Below, one piece after another: positions 53,301 through 63,900 of a DNA stretch of 64,000 nt. Location: assembly GCF_017301635.1 (NCBI RefSeq), contig NZ_CP071091.1, positions 1,579,001-1,643,000 on the forward strand, in the 5' to 3' direction. This DNA is from Myxococcus landrumus (GTDB lineage Bacteria; Myxococcota; Myxococcia; Myxococcales; Myxococcaceae). A model generated the notes under the pieces. That model made no database searches. It saw nothing but the letters and a program-made list of their open reading frames with translations, and was not told the DNA's origin. Within the stretch, counting starts at the first letter, position 1, and each line of letters begins with the position of its first letter. Position numbers and translations under genes: made by a program.

Positions 53301-54972
53301 CCTCATAGGGCAAGGTGCCAGGGAAGAACGGCAACTGTTCGGCGCGTCGCTGCACCGTGCGTAGGACCTGTTCGTAGGTGGTGCCAGGCCGCTGGGTGGT
53401 GAGGAAGTCCTCGACCCGGGCGCGATAGAACTGAAGCGGAGATTGAGGCCCGTTCTGGGCCAGGTAGCTCTCAGTGAAGCCCTCAGCCCCGACACCCATC
53501 TCGCCAAGGACGTCAACGGAGGGCGGCGTCGCGGCGTACTTCGCGGTTCCTGGAATGGCCACGTCCAACGCCAGCCATTGCTTCATCCCAGTACCGCCAC
53601 CTGCCCCGCGATAGTCGGCATAGGGCAACCACGCCTCGACCCAGACATGGGCCAGCTTCACCGCCACCACGCGCCCGCTTCCCTTCACGGTTTCATAGGG
53701 AATGCCGGACGCGGACAGTCCTTGCAGGACTCGCTGCTCGATGACTTCCGGAAGCGGAGCACTGTCACCCTTGGCCGCGTACGCCGCATCCACCTCGGGG
53801 CCCGTCAGGAGCCCCATCAAGTCCGCGACCCGGAACAGTGGCAGCTTCACCGTGCCACGCACATATCGAGCGGGAATCTCCCGGGCACGAAACAGCGCGA
53901 TGAGCAGCGTGGATAGGTCCGCGTCGTTGCCGCGCTTCTGGCGCAACGTCTCGGTCGAGCCCTTCATCGAGCCGTGGTACCAGTCCAGATCGAACTCGTT
54001 CTTCACGAAGTCGTAGATTGCCTTCGCGTTCCCCAGCTTCTGCGCCTGGGTCTTCACCTCGGCTGAGAGCTCTACCTCCTGCCCCGCGGAGGAATCCTCC
54101 AACGCCGGCAACACCAACGGCCCCGCGAGGAAGGCAGGGACGGTCTGATCCGTCGCGAGCGCGGACGGAGTGAGCGAGCTCTCCACATAGGTGAGTTCGG
54201 ACCCGAGCACGGGGATGGGGCGGGATGCGCCCCACTCTCGCAGGGCGGCCTGGAGCTTCTCCAGCCGCGTCGGAGCATCCGTGTAGAGGCGCTGCTGGAG
54301 GTACGCGACAGACTGCTCCCGCAAGGATTCACGCGGCGAGCTCAGCATCGTCCGCAGCTCACGCACTTCCACAAGCGTCGGTTCAACACGCGCGGCCAGC
54401 TCCGCCCGTCGTTGCTCGACCTGCTCCGCTACCACGCTCTTCCTCGGAGCCAAGACCTCCTCTGCCTCGGTCAACTGGCGCAGCGATGCCTGACGGTTCT
54501 GTTCGAGGAGCTTCTCCGCCCGCGTCAGCGCTGCGTCCACCTCCTGTCGCCGCGTGGGCTCGAGCCCCTCGGGCCAATGGAAGACCCGCTCCCAGAACCC
54601 CAACGGCGGGCCTACGTGGGCCACCACGGACTCGAGTTCGCGAGACAGCTCACTTCCTCTCGCGACGCGTCGGGTCTGCTCTTCATGGAGCCGTCGTTGT
54701 GCATTGACGGTCTCGGTTCGAGCCTTCAGGCCCGCCCAGTCAATCGAGTCCTCCGGCGCCACGGGGCTCGAGATGATGACGGGCATCAGCCCATCGCCGC
54801 GCTCACCTGCGGGGAGTCCCGCGGTGAGCGAGCGAACCCGTTCACGCGCCGCAGCCAGTCCCTCCGCTGGCGCCGCTGGCGACACGGACGGAGCAGCACC
54901 TTCCACCGGTACTGCCGCCAGGGCGGCGACAAGGACAAGAAGCCTCGAGTTTCGCGAAGACGAATCGAACAT
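43249..54972 (-). CDS. Giant RHS-repeat polymorphic toxin with transglutaminase-like domain
   Basis: The protein has 3907 residues from ATG 54972, which opens a signal peptide (LLVLVAALAAVPVEGAAPS); a TTG at 54993 is an alternative. Order: helical region; transglutaminase-like domain (about 320-450, GNDADLSTLLIALFRAREIP and HVWVEAW, with no Cys at the nucleophile position); Ig/invasin-like domains; entry block PLAFSRSYSSQGF near 1650; then about 1700 residues of YD/RHS repeats (YDANGN, YDALDR and similar) that build a cocoon shell. The RHS core ends at DPSGH (3547-3551). The last 356 residues are the toxin region, with a hydrophobic stretch and a HExxH site (HEGVH, 3822-3826). It forms an operon with the CARDB protein and the immunity candidate. 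Confidence 0.93.
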   Translation of the reverse strand: MFDSSSRNSRLLVLVAALAAVPVEGAAPSVSPAAPAEGLAAARERVRSLTAGLPAGERGDGLMPVIISSPVAPEDSIDWAGLKARTETVNAQRRLHEEQTRRVARGSELSRELESVVAHVGPPLGFWERVFHWPEGLEPTRRQEVDAALTRAEKLLEQNRQASLRQLTEAEEVLAPRKSVVAEQVEQRRAELAARVEPTLVEVRELRTMLSSPRESLREQSVAYLQQRLYTDAPTRLEKLQAALREWGASRPIPVLGSELTYVESSLTPSALATDQTVPAFLAGPLVLPALEDSSAGQEVELSAEVKTQAQKLGNAKAIYDFVKNEFDLDWYHGSMKGSTETLRQKRGNDADLSTLLIALFRAREIPARYVRGTVKLPLFRVADLMGLLTGPEVDAAYAAKGDSAPLPEVIEQRVLQGLSASGIPYETVKGSGRVVAVKLAHVWVEAWLPYADYRGAGGGTGMKQWLALDVAIPGTAKYAATPPSVDVLGEMGVGAEGFTESYLAQNGPQSPLQFYRARVEDFLTTQRPGTTYEQVLRTVQRRAEQLPFFPGTLPYEVVSVQSESPFLPETARQRLRVTASDAAGVFLEVTLPLHQVAGHRTVFTYRPATAEDEQVVQRSGGLYRAPAAVVRVLPELRVDGNEKALGSRSVGLGVEHTWAVELLLPEGATRRLENRIIAGNLVALGVGSPGNAYSPVLLDVDDVRDGDAPRFLYERAAAYVNAWTAGERELARLLQVVPIHPTASVVLVQNQLEVEQTLGVPQRLIWKGLEVDADLRTMTPLELIAGRGKALFRMAGYEGSYQEARVLTEGTREDAVAAATVLQRAHAQGIPVLSITQANAATELARLMGTAEVRRDVEDLIARGWEVRIPEVPLQLRDWTGTGYIARNPTTEEGGYFLSGRLSGGQTIVSPGSWLDAALVEQLEGPDAPRSTDDTSRIAYLLKVPGTDFQELEVGSAGAMPLAVYVTTSEGVPVSDASVTFRPHTQSNEAIPRFATVEAPGTPLASVTVKTDRTGRARALVIPDSDIRRWAIEVPVAPTPTNPRPASQLWGFNEVMAQTANGDVTLVLANPFTVLGKPGPLARIQTEGVPRVERTIAGIETGHAMTAKAADKFGNPLANVSVTWSGTPATGRFFNPAVVPPGQTQVLNSPGVSPTLTLETPTLGTVLAGYVPGAAPGDYVVSATAQAPTGPVSASYVVEALLPPVSENRMRYALSLETLGARFSGVFGGDFPEPLVAQVLRIAENGTAWAPVKGDEPDIANVQVRIRVASETATLSDVTMKPMSLSTTGGGIDDDQRVVFWPRYLVRNGQQYIYVNASVVERTERGDWPAPVNPSGVVYWFGSKESKVQVRTGAEGTDPVASPCSGASVDDGFARLSVSNPAGYPLYVRFIEKTDVDGETLLGEGVMAGRPTHPNDASLFELLPSTNQTINLPLRPGTHGGEIRVEVHSIRFSQSNDATEVVGQGVVRVAAAGSRLLANGSELGAKVILPVRNFESAATPSGTDVVSTTATERPILVPAQLEFCAGDEGDVTVASGTTLLGRGRLVRGAQGGLEIQPVDGNVPPPALVSGLGVLRIQVPPGDPAGQEVRVDFVPKATPATTQTQRLTLKTSVEDAGAMPVGHTFVKDVSVVDGHLVKQFEDLRVPGRGPPLAFSRSYSSQGFESGPLGRGWTHSYRSFVVPDSRSGEFRYMVVGGEGSGQVFTCNGATPCAAQRGFHGTFRKETVSVGGTSQEQLVFRSLGGTEYRYGQADASVQPPRHRLISVTDAAGQRVTFEYGGVDVDGEVTRVYMAGGRRFLQLGYMRPPGATSTLLSNVELMANPYAPAPVPADGTLTSLGVCISYGYDRRLNLASVRRLDGSCSAAGVPILREETFAYVDSFDERLRSNLAAYTDANGNTTQYEYYAQTEVLPGEAEFLRFGDKRERVKRVLEREGATTEFVYALTPNTEPVFGQPIRTYATRVKGPRPGVPETVYRLDPYGAAVQVERPLNPSLVARTRTLWDPIHVRKAREEDARGRVVRYRYDDFGNMVERRTETPVLAASGDDVVATEPVRDAQGQPVTAVVERWAYDPAFGIPTCHIDAEGRVTRITVDSMGVDPRTGTPSGTGLPLATRALANTVASSLLTGESGCLDLAGTVATSPQDIVTGQRYCDVPGGSCPTGALKGDVSAVIDGNGHAVSVLSYDVWGHVAWKRLPTSEGRFVEATYGYDARGRLEDESDTQGHKTHRDFDGLDRVLRHERRNTKGSGVTTEFQYYAGGQLKEETNGLGLTRRVTLDGLNRIQSVTESGGALASSLETTYAYDEAGNRTGTVDRRGVSTQTTYDFGDRPTLVRVSVAPEDLSRFQAQGGALTQVGQAGVVAQYGYDAAGNRVWEEDKHGFRTESRLDSLYRVVGVRAPEVPAESLTASLPRRYEVTRRFDRVGNLLSETDGNSHTTTYGYDFANRRTSTVDAVGREERRVYDGNGNVSLLENRQGTTPQLSRTTTYDGLNRALSVTEVVARGSGASPVDWTYTQASRYDDAQHQVHTRDRRGFVTTVRLDDLDRVITQVVDDSGGPLTRTPDDARVGPALGLTTRYEYDANGNRNVVVDALGRRTEEDFDGLNRRTLRRLPMGVTESFTYNGEGHVVALVDGRGIQRKAFFDALGRPTRDVLVESISANGQELTRTTRAYVDVPDSGLVRVEVTDARNHVTRRYLDALGREVRTVDALGHARETRFDHVNKREERDRKGYVTTYAYDAVNRLRFQRDFDLQATSAVYTQSQEYDDGAMTQTLRDRRGVATDVRYLDGLGRVERTVRTDGADTQTNETRYDANGQAIRMTDANGHITESVYDGAGRLLEVTQGLGTAEAARSTSKYDAVGNVLEMKNARVTGVAYDVRSTYDDLNRAVRSEDALGHVTTRAFDETGNKECEKRPLGGATLAHNAASGLTVAAVKGHACIGGFVTRYAYDEEGKLLSVEDALGSVYSFIYDAQRSLVAKQDANGNLTTYANDALDRRTDEYQHLDAHLRLTPQQRGSVPGEEGTNTLHWHVGYDEEGNISSRQDAEGQMTVEVHGVLHRLEARTFLNHKQPRELPSVDGEDYAYDGNGNVTSVVQTKQTSTGTVVETTVRTFDGLDRMKEELRYDGKRVSYEYDAKGNRQRVEDADSVATVYTYDALDRVRTATLNASATTYAYWPDGLLKGIRYPNGAEERRCYDASGRVTDILTAKGTVSDVCGTAATVVSRYGYGYDANGNRMSQIEQRTSPTTQTLGATESTTYGYDALDRLVGVKYPDGQAALYRMDAVGNRVGERRAPVSAVGGLTAAAFFALATADVVSDVSTSFDRADRAHSQADAKDSSRTVTMTWDNNGNLVARQNQAGTRLLSWDIRNTLTVVHEGGTEVGRYDYDTNLHRTKRRTATANVEYVLDDAFVLQEADATQASHPTTRRYHYGKGPLAVSEVAATTTSFLGADALGSATDAISTAGRVVAARQYDAWGNHRNGTAPSAGDFKLGFTGHQYDTETGLTYARARYYDADLGAFISRDAYEGTLGDAPSLHRFVYVKNNPLRYTDPSGHVGLGDSARFDAQLEANTKVIQACARMGDCRERDALVAGFAGAAVIGVGGIVIPAVAPSLAAATGIGTVGPIILETGLDTVGVAAGTYGCGVYQDPSACRDALLSGVDLLTGPFTPLAEESLARRMASGFRRTPRLPATSPVEEIGHATQGATTVVESSSGSVVRTPFASTRRADDDGPHDDYVRATKQALSKELRGRTPEANQVADLLEGKVAPGEETKFKFAPQKVLDDKAREIGGEPGVRAFAYDDSVYVATTQAKGGPAYVHLGDVLHEGVHQIDFMRNLSQDGMRFARRRQALVDGQMTPVEGRIRARALELRAYRAEEALRQEMGLPKLFSSDIALRRFVIKNYSPVYREQ

Positions 54973-54983
54973 GGCGCGTTGTG

Positions 54984-57900
54984 CTACTGGCAATGGAGAG
55001 AAGGCGGAGAAGCCTGGGGCCCAGGCTTCAGCACCAGCCGCTGCGTCCCGGACAACTCCACCGTCTTGCCCATCAGGGCACCGTAGAGTGTCGTGCTGCC
55101 CGACAGCAGCAGGTCAGCTTCGGGTGAGTAGACGGCGAGAGAAGCATCCGCGGCGTTGTCCACGCGGACGCTCTGTCCTGCGTACTTGGAGGCCCCTGAC
55201 ACAATCGTCAAGGGATGTGTGGCAGCCGGGGGAGCCCCCAGCGTCGAGCCACCTTCCACGAGCACGTTGTTGTTGACGAAGATCAACACGCGTGCGCCGG
55301 GTTCCACCGAGAGTGTTGCGCCCCCGGTGAGGCGGAGATGGTCCGCGTAGTAACGGCCCGAGGGCAGTACGACATGCGCACCATTCAGCTCGAACGAGCC
55401 CCCCACCCACCATGTGCTGCTGCCGGGCAGAGAGGACAAGCGCACGTTGTCGTTGTTGCTGCTCGCCTGGAGGAGATTGGCCATCACGTCGTAGCCGCAC
55501 CAGCACGGTGTCGGCGTCGGGGTCACCAGATGGACGGCCCCCTGGACGGAGGCGTATTCGCCGATGGCGTATCCCTCGCCGTAGTACAGCGACCCCACCA
55601 GGGTCCCCTCCTCCACGACGGCGGAGTAGCCACCCACGAGGTCACCCGAAACGAGGCTTCGTTCGCCGACATAGGCCAGGCTGTTGGCAGCCACTGAGGC
55701 AGGCGTGGTCAGACCCGGGCCGACGACCTGGGCATCCCCGTACACGAGGAGGTCCTGGAGGCCACAGGCCGCGTAACGGAACGTCGGCATGAGGGGATCG
55801 GACGTCTCTGTCACGACGGAGAAGCTCAGTGTCACGACGCGCGAGTTGCCTGCCCTATCCAACACGCTCACCTGGATCGAGTGAGGACCTTCCGTGTTCA
55901 CGGTCCCTCCGCTGGTGAACGGCAGTCCATCCAACGTGGCGCCAAGCGTGTTCGCGTCGAGATGAGCATCGGTCGCCGTGAAGTGGATCGTGAAGCTGGC
56001 CGCCGCGGCCCCTTGCGAAACACCCGTCACCTGAATCTCTGGAGGCGTCTTGTCGACGGCGAACGAGAGGCTCGCCTCCGTCAGATGGCCCGCGACATCC
56101 CTGGCACTTGCCCGAAGTTCGTAGCTGCCTTCGTTCGAGACGAGGGTCCCCAGGGTGAAGGTCTGCCCATTCAGGGTCACGACCGGAGGAGTCGGCTCCA
56201 GATGCAGGTCCGACACGCTCATCGTCGGTGTGACGTCGTGGTTGACGATGGCCCCTTCAGCCACGCCCCCCAACACGATGCGCGGCGGCAGCGTGTCGAT
56301 GGTGAAACGCCGTTGAACCTGCTTCGTGTTGCCTGCCTTGTCCGTGGCGACGACATGGAGTTCGTAGACGCCATCCGTCGAGATCGGAGTCCCTGATGTG
56401 AACGGCTCGCCATCGAGTGTGGCGACCACCGTCGCCAGATGGTCATCCTGTGCCGAGAACACAGGGACCACCGGGCCGTGCACTGGAGACTCTCCAGGAA
56501 CCCCGCTCACCGTCAGCACGGGCGCCACGGTGTCCCGAATGACGGTGACCGTCAGCGGATTGTCGAGCGAAGCCAGGACCCGGCCGTCATTGCCCGCCAG
56601 GTCCACCGCGCTGAAGACGAGGGTATGGGGACCTTCGGACACGAGCGTCACGCTCTTGCTCCAGACTCCTTCCAACGCATTGCCGGACACCGGCGCCGCT
56701 TCGACCGGCTCGGCTCCATCCACGGCAACGCGCACGGCCCTCACTCCCGAAGCATCGTCGAGAGCCCGTACGTGCGCATTCACCACGCCTCGCACGAACA
56801 TTCCGTTCGTGGGCGTCACCAGTGAAAGCCTCGGAGCGCGGCCATCGAGAATCATCAGCGGGAGGCGCGACAACACCTCCGCCGTGCCGGCCGATGACTC
56901 GATGACCAGCGTCAAGCCATGGAGCCCCAAGCTCCAATCCGTGGTGGCCAGCGCCAATTGCCGCGACCACTGGGTCCCTGGGACGAGCTGGCCAAGAGGC
57001 CACGCAGCCGCCGTGAAGAGGCTGCCATCCGGGCGTGTCACCACCAGGCTCACGACGGACTCTGGCGCTGACGCGGTTCCCTGGTTTTCGAGCACCACAT
57101 TCGTGGTGGCAACCTGTCCCACGCGAATGAGCGGCTGAGGAACAGCTTGTCCCACGATGGAGACGACACCCGAGATTCGCGGCCGACCCTCGATCACGAA
57201 GCTCGTCTGCGCCTGGACCAGGGAACGTGCCCCCAGCACCACCTCTCCTGTCACGTGATAAGCGCCTGGCGAGAGCGCAGCCGTGGAGAAGCGAACGGAC
57301 GGGTGCTCCACCGCCCCTGGCAACAGCCTCGGGAGCGGCACGTGTCGCTGCTCGACAAGAGTCCCAGTGGAGGTCCTCAACATCACTCGCAGGTCGGTTC
57401 CTTCAAGCTCGCTGTTGCGCGAAGTGCTCGTCACGTCCGCGAGCACCTCGGCTTCTTCGCCCGAGAGATAGCGCGTCCGGGACGTGGCCATCGCAAGGGC
57501 AACCGCCTCCTCTGGCAACACGGTGAGGGACGACTGCGCCACGCTTTGCGTCGCGCCACTCACCCACAGCGTGGCGCGAACTTCGTAGCTGCCCGCCAGC
57601 AGCGAGCCCACCGCCACCGTCCGAGTGAATGTACGGGACTGCCCCGTGGGAAGTGAGGTCAGGACCTCAGGAGGCTCGACCACCCGGGCCACGCCACCAT
57701 CCGAGCCGACCAACTCCACACGAACCTCCCCCGTCAGCGGGAGGCCTGGGTTCGTGACCGTCACGGTGGCGAGGCGTTGCCCCTCCACTTCGACGGTGGG
57801 GGCATCCAGTCCAATCGCCACACCTGGCACGCTGCTCGTGGCCAAGACGAACGGATGACGGACCTGGTTGTTGTCCCGGTTCGCATCAGAAACCAGGGCC

Positions 57901-60900
57901 TGAGGATCCACTCCCACCTCCAACACGAGTGCCCCTGTCAGTCCTTCCAGTGGCAGAGGGACTTCGGTCGTGACGGACGTTTGGGTGGCAAGGGGGCCCA
58001 TCCTCAACAAGGGCAACGCACGCAGAGCGCCATCAGGGCTCCGCACTCCCACGGACACGTCATGGGCAGGTGCGGCGGCTCCCCCCACATTCCGCACCGT
58101 CACCCTGGCCAAGGCCTGCTCCCCGACCGAGATGACATCGGGGACCAGGATGACTTCGGCCAACAGGTCAGGAAGGCCCTGGCCATCGAGCCGGACCTCG
58201 ATAGGTGCTGCGGGCTCGCTCACGTTGAGGGAGACGTCAGAGGAGACAGCTCCGAAGTGCGTCGCCCCGGGCGACAGCGAGACCCCGTCGAACTGGAAAC
58301 GGCCCAGCAGCTTCAGGCGCGTCACCACGTCTTGACGGGCCCACACCAGGCCTCGCTGGAGGCTCCACCCGAGCCATCCCGATCCGGGCTCGACATGTCC
58401 GACGACCTCCAACGGCCCATCCGTGCCAATGCTCACGTCCCCGTTCTGCGAAATCGCAGCGAGGTAGTGGCCGTCCGGAGAGAACGCGACCGAGTTCTCA
58501 TCGACGTACTGGTCGGACAACAAGGTGGCCTGGGCCGTGGAGAGCGGCACTCCGTGCAGCCCCAGCCCCAGCTCCGAGCGCGCCCAGGCAATGACCCGAG
58601 AGGCGTCGGGTGACACGACCAGGGGCTGCTCGATGCTTTCCGCGACGAATCGACGAACCAAGGACTGCGTGCTCCAGTCCACCTCGGAGATCTCGTCCCG
58701 AGAGGAGTTCGTCCAGCAGAGCACCAGCCCGGTGCCACGCGACGTCAGCACGTGGGCCTTGGTGTATTCACAGTTGGGGAGGGGGAAGTCCTCCTCGACC
58801 TGCCGCTCCACGTCCACGCGCTTCAGGTACTCAGCACCGCCGCGTACCAGCACGACGAGCTGCCTGGAGTCTCGCGACCAGACAGGGAGATTGGCCGATA
58901 CCTGCAGCGAGGCTCCAACCCGCCACATCGTGCCCGTGGCCACTCTCGCGACGTACACGACAGACAGCCCCAAGTCGGGCGCATAGCCATTGAGGGCGAC
59001 GAACTCCCCATCAGGCGAGGGAACTGCCTGGGAGAGATCATCAGTGAAGGGGTTCTCGACACTGCCCACGACCCCGCCGCCCACCTCCTCCACTACGATC
59101 CTCGACTGCCCCTCAACGACTCCGAGATATGCGAGGTATCGCCCGTTCGAAGACACATCGACGTCTCCCTGAGGCGCGGTTGAGAGGACGTCAGGCGTCG
59201 CCTCCAGTTCCAGCTTCCCAGTGGCCGTGTCTGCAGAGGGCACACCATTCCTGAAGAGGGTGACCACGGTCCCCGCCTCCGCGACGCCCTCTACACGTGT
59301 TGAGGACTGAGCCAAGGTCACCGGAGTGCCCGCGGTCGTCGGGAAGGTGAAGCGAGGCGCTCCTGGAGCCAGCACATCCGCAGGGGTACCCGACGCTTCC
59401 ACGGGCACGCTGGTGTTCCCCTGGGCATCCAGCGTCATCACCCGGTAGCGATAGAGCGCGCCGTTGGCCAGACCCACGTCCTCGAGGCGCGTGGCGCTCG
59501 TCTCGGCATGGGTGGGGACCACTTCGAATGGACCCGTGGCGCCCAGCGCTCGCTCGACACGATAGGCGACCCCACCGCCGCCACTCTGCCATTGGACCTC
59601 CAGCGCCCCACCTTCCGGCAGCGGCGACACGGAGACCATGGCGGGAGCTGGAGGTGGGGTGACAGAGACAGAGGCCTGGACCGCGTTAGAGGGGCTTCCC
59701 CTCAGGTGAGCCAGGTTGATCGGCACGACCTGGTAGCTGTGCGTGCCATTGCGCACCTGCGTGTCAACGAACGTACGAGCGTCAGTCTCCGCCGTCGCAA
59801 CCTCCACATAGCCCTGCCCACTGTCTCGAAGGAGGGCGAAGCCAGACAGCCACGCCATGTCTCCGGAAATCGCGAAGGAGAGCGACACCGTGCTCTGCGC
59901 GACCCCGTCCAGCGTCAGCGCGACAGTCGCTTGCGGCCGAGGAATTCGCACCACCTCGACGGTCTCGGACCGCATGCTCCGATTCCCCGCCGCATCCGTG
60001 GCGCGTGCCTCGAACAGGTTTGTCTCCGGCTGCAATGGGACTGTCGCGAAAGTGAAGGCTCCCGAGGCGTCCGCGGTGGTCGTGGCCACCACGGTAGCGT
60101 CCGACATGAGCTCCACCACGGAGTTCGCCGCGGCATTTCTTCCTGCCATGACCACCGTGGCATCCGCTGTCGGGCTGGTCGGAGCCTCCAACGTGGGACG
60201 ATAGATGCGCACCGTCGCGGTGCTCGCCTCAGAGGACGTTCCACCGAAACCCACCGCCTCCAGCGAGTAGGTGTGCGTCCCCACGTTGCTCCAGAGCGTG
60301 AAGGTGTTGCCCCGAGTCAGGCGGCGCAGACCCGGAATCACTTCGTAGAGCGTGATGGTGCCGAAGGGGGCATTCGTGAAGTCCAGCCGCAGCCCAGTCA
60401 CCTCCAGCGGCGCGGTCACGTTGACGGTGGCATAGCCGCCCCAGCTTGGGGCTGTCAGAGGAGGCGCCACTTCGATCCAGAAGCCATCCACCAGCCCCAG
60501 CACTCGCGCGGTCGTCTGTGCCTGTGTCCACACGGACACGGTTTCCAGCATGACCGGCTCCGCGAAGACGACCTGCCAGTGTTTCTCAGGCTCGCTTCCC
60601 GCCGACCAATACGTACTGGAGGAGCCGTCATAGGCACGCGCCTGGTCAAAGGCCGTCCCGGACGACGCCGAGACTGTCCCCGCCGGTTTCCCCTGGTAGG
60701 GAAGTACGGAGCCCTCAGGCAAACGAACGTCAAACCCGGCCACACCTGCCTGGACGGCGTCCGTCTCCCAGGAAAGGTGGACATCCGCCGCATCCACCCT
60801 CGCGGACAGCACGGGACGGCTGGGGATCGCCTCACGAAGGACATGCGTCGTCACCGGCGAGGCATCCGTGTTGCCTTGGGTATCCGTGGCCACGGCACGA

Positions 60901-63900
60901 AGCTCCACGATTCGGCCCGGAGGAACATCCGAGGCCAGCGTTGCCTCGAAGGGAGCGCGAGTGACCGGGGCGCCCAAGGGAGCGAACTCTGCCATGGGAC
61001 TGGAGCGAGCCTGCAGTTGAACGCTGGCCACATCACCGTCTTCGCTATGAGCCAACAACCGCGTGGCCCCGCGCAGACGTGCCAGGGGGCTCGGGGACGC
61101 GATGCGCGCCGAGGGCGCTCGCGTTTCAACCGTGACGGAGAGGGTGTTCGACGGAGGGCTGATGTTTCCAGCCTGGTCGATGGCCACCAGATGGTAGCCG
61201 TGGACACCGTCGGGAACCTGCGCGTTCGTGTACTGCGTCGCGGTCAATGCATAGGGACGCAAGTCCTCCAGGCTCGAGCCCTCGGGGGCATTGGCCACCG
61301 CGCCATCGCGGAACAGGACGTAGCCGAGCAAGTCGGAAGCCGACACCGCCTGCCACTGGAGCGCGACGTTCGCGCCTTGCGCTGAAGCAGTCATCAGGAC
61401 CGGGGACGCCGGGGGTTCATTGTCCACGCGAACTCCGACGCGAACTTCTGCCGTGTTGCCGGTGAAGTCCTCCGCTTCGAGTCGCAACGTGTAGAGCGTT
61501 CCCTGCCTCAGCGCGCCAGAGTCCAGGTCGGCAAGTCGGCCCCCTGGGACCGCTACCGGCGACTGCACCAGGACACGCCAGGAGGAGGGGGAAGCGCCTT
61601 CTCCGATGCTCAGCCGGTACTCCTTGAAGTCAGTGGCGCTGAACGCCGTCCCCGAGATCTCAACCTGGCCTCGAACGATGGCATCGGGTGTGGGAGTGCG
61701 AATCGCGGCGAGCGGTGGCGTCGAATCGAGCTCCACCACGGCTTCGGGCGAGACCTCACTGATGTTGCCCGCGCCATCCACGGCGCGCACCACGTAGCGC
61801 CAGGTTCCGTCCGCCACGGCCGTATCCAGATAGGTCGCGGAAGGAGCCTCCACGGTGGCCAGACGCACCCACTCGGCACCAGGGGAGGCCCTGAGCACCT
61901 CATGGGCAACGACATCGACCGAGAGGCTCGGAGTCCAGGTGAGCGACACGTCATGAGGCCGCTGCTGGGTCGCAACCAAGGACAGGGGAGGCTCGGGCGG
62001 CTGCGTGTCCACGAAGAAGTCCGCCTCATCCGAGGCTTCGTTGCCAGCACGGTCCTTCACGGTGAGACGTGCCCGGTACGCTCCATCCACGGGCAGTGGA
62101 GCCAAGGTCGTCAGCAGCCCGGTCGTGACGGGCCGGGAGGAGGAAGCCACCTCTCGCCAGGCCTGACCCGACCCAGACGAAGCCAACGCCAGGGTCCATT
62201 CGGTGAGGTTCTCATCTGTCGCGGTGCCTTGGATGGACTTGTCGGAGCCCAAAGCCGCGGATCTCGGAGACACCACGCGAGCCACGGGCACCGCGCTGTC
62301 CAGCGTCACCTCGATGCGGCTTTCGGCGCGATTGCCCGCGGCGTCCTCCGCGGAGAGCACCAACTCGACGGGCCCGTTGCCTTCCTGGTCCACGGCCCAG
62401 CTCAAGAAGGCACCTTCGGCCGGGAGGCTCGCCCCCGTGAAGAGCAGCTTCTCCTGTGCGCCGCGAATCATGCGCAGTTGCACGGTTGCCAGCCCCGAAT
62501 CCACCGCGCTGCCAGAGACGCCCACCTGCCCTCGCAGACCGGACAGGAATGCCCCCTGGAGTGGTGACTTGAACGCCACTTGTGGCGGTGTCACGTCCAC
62601 GGTGAAGGGCACCTCGAGCGTGCGGGTATTTCCCGCACCATCTCGTGCCGTCACACGCACGCGGTGAGCCCCCTCCTCGAGTCCCTCCAGCTGTGCCAGC
62701 GCACCACTGAGCTGTGTCACGCCCGTACCGACGAGGGTCGTGGCACCACCAGGGCGCACATGCTCGACCTTCCACTCCTCCAGATGAAGGTCGGAGACGC
62801 TCCCTTCCACCAGCACACTGGCGCGCCGCGACGAGCCGGACAACGGCTGTCCGAGTGCGACCACCGGCAACACGGTGTCGAGCGTCAGGGGCAAGCGCAC
62901 CGAATCCCCAGTGTCCAGCAGCTCCACCAGCACGAAATACATCCCATCCGCGACACCAGCCAAAGCCGCGGGACCCAGTACCAGGGTGGTACTTCCCTGC
63001 GCGGTGGGAGTCGCAGCTTGCAGCTGCTTCACCAGCGCCCCGGTTCCATCAACGAGCTGGAGTCGCACGGAGGACGGTGCCGCGAGCACCATCTCCAACG
63101 TGGCCGCGTCCTGGATTCCATCGCCGGTGGGTGCATTCGGTGAGATGAGTGCGGGCGTCACCGAGGCGGCGATCAGCCGGCCCGCGGGCTGCCGCACGAA
63201 CCGCCGGGAAACCTGACGGACATGGCCAGCCTGGTCCTCGACCGTCAGCCGGAGGATGTGTTCGCCCTCGGGCAACGTACCAGTTGGAACCGTGCCCAGG
63301 ATGCCCGAGGCCGGAGCCGTCCGGACGAGGACGGGGGTGAACTCCGTTGGCGCCGCGCCCTGTCCCACCGCCAGCTCGTAGCGGAGGAAACTCACATCCG
63401 AGGACTCCCCCGTGACAACCATCACCGCGCCCACCGCTGCGTCCTGCTCAGGTGTGTCGAGGCGCGCCGTGGGCGGCAAGGTGTCCACACGCACCATGGT
63501 CGCCTGCTCCGCCGAGGCGCCGCAGCCGTCCACGGCATGAACCACCAGCCGGTAGTCTCCATCCGGGAGCTGGCTCCCGTCGACCAGCCTGCCATTCCAG
63601 GTCAGCGATGCGGGGCCCTCGCCGAACGAGGACTCCGCGATGGTGCCCTGCTTCACGCGGTCCTTCCATGCGCTCACGGAGACCAGGGCAGGTTCCGTCA
63701 ACGTGAAGGAGATCTCGGTGGTGTCATGAACCTGATCCAGGTCCGGCGAGACGATGGCGGGCAGCGCGACAAGCGAGTTCACGCTCACGACGCCCGCAAG
63801 GTCCACGGGGACAGGGGTGGCACACCATGACGAGCCGCTCGCATCCCTGGCGCTCACGAGCAGTTCAACATCGGCGCCAAGGTTCGTGACGTCCACGCGT

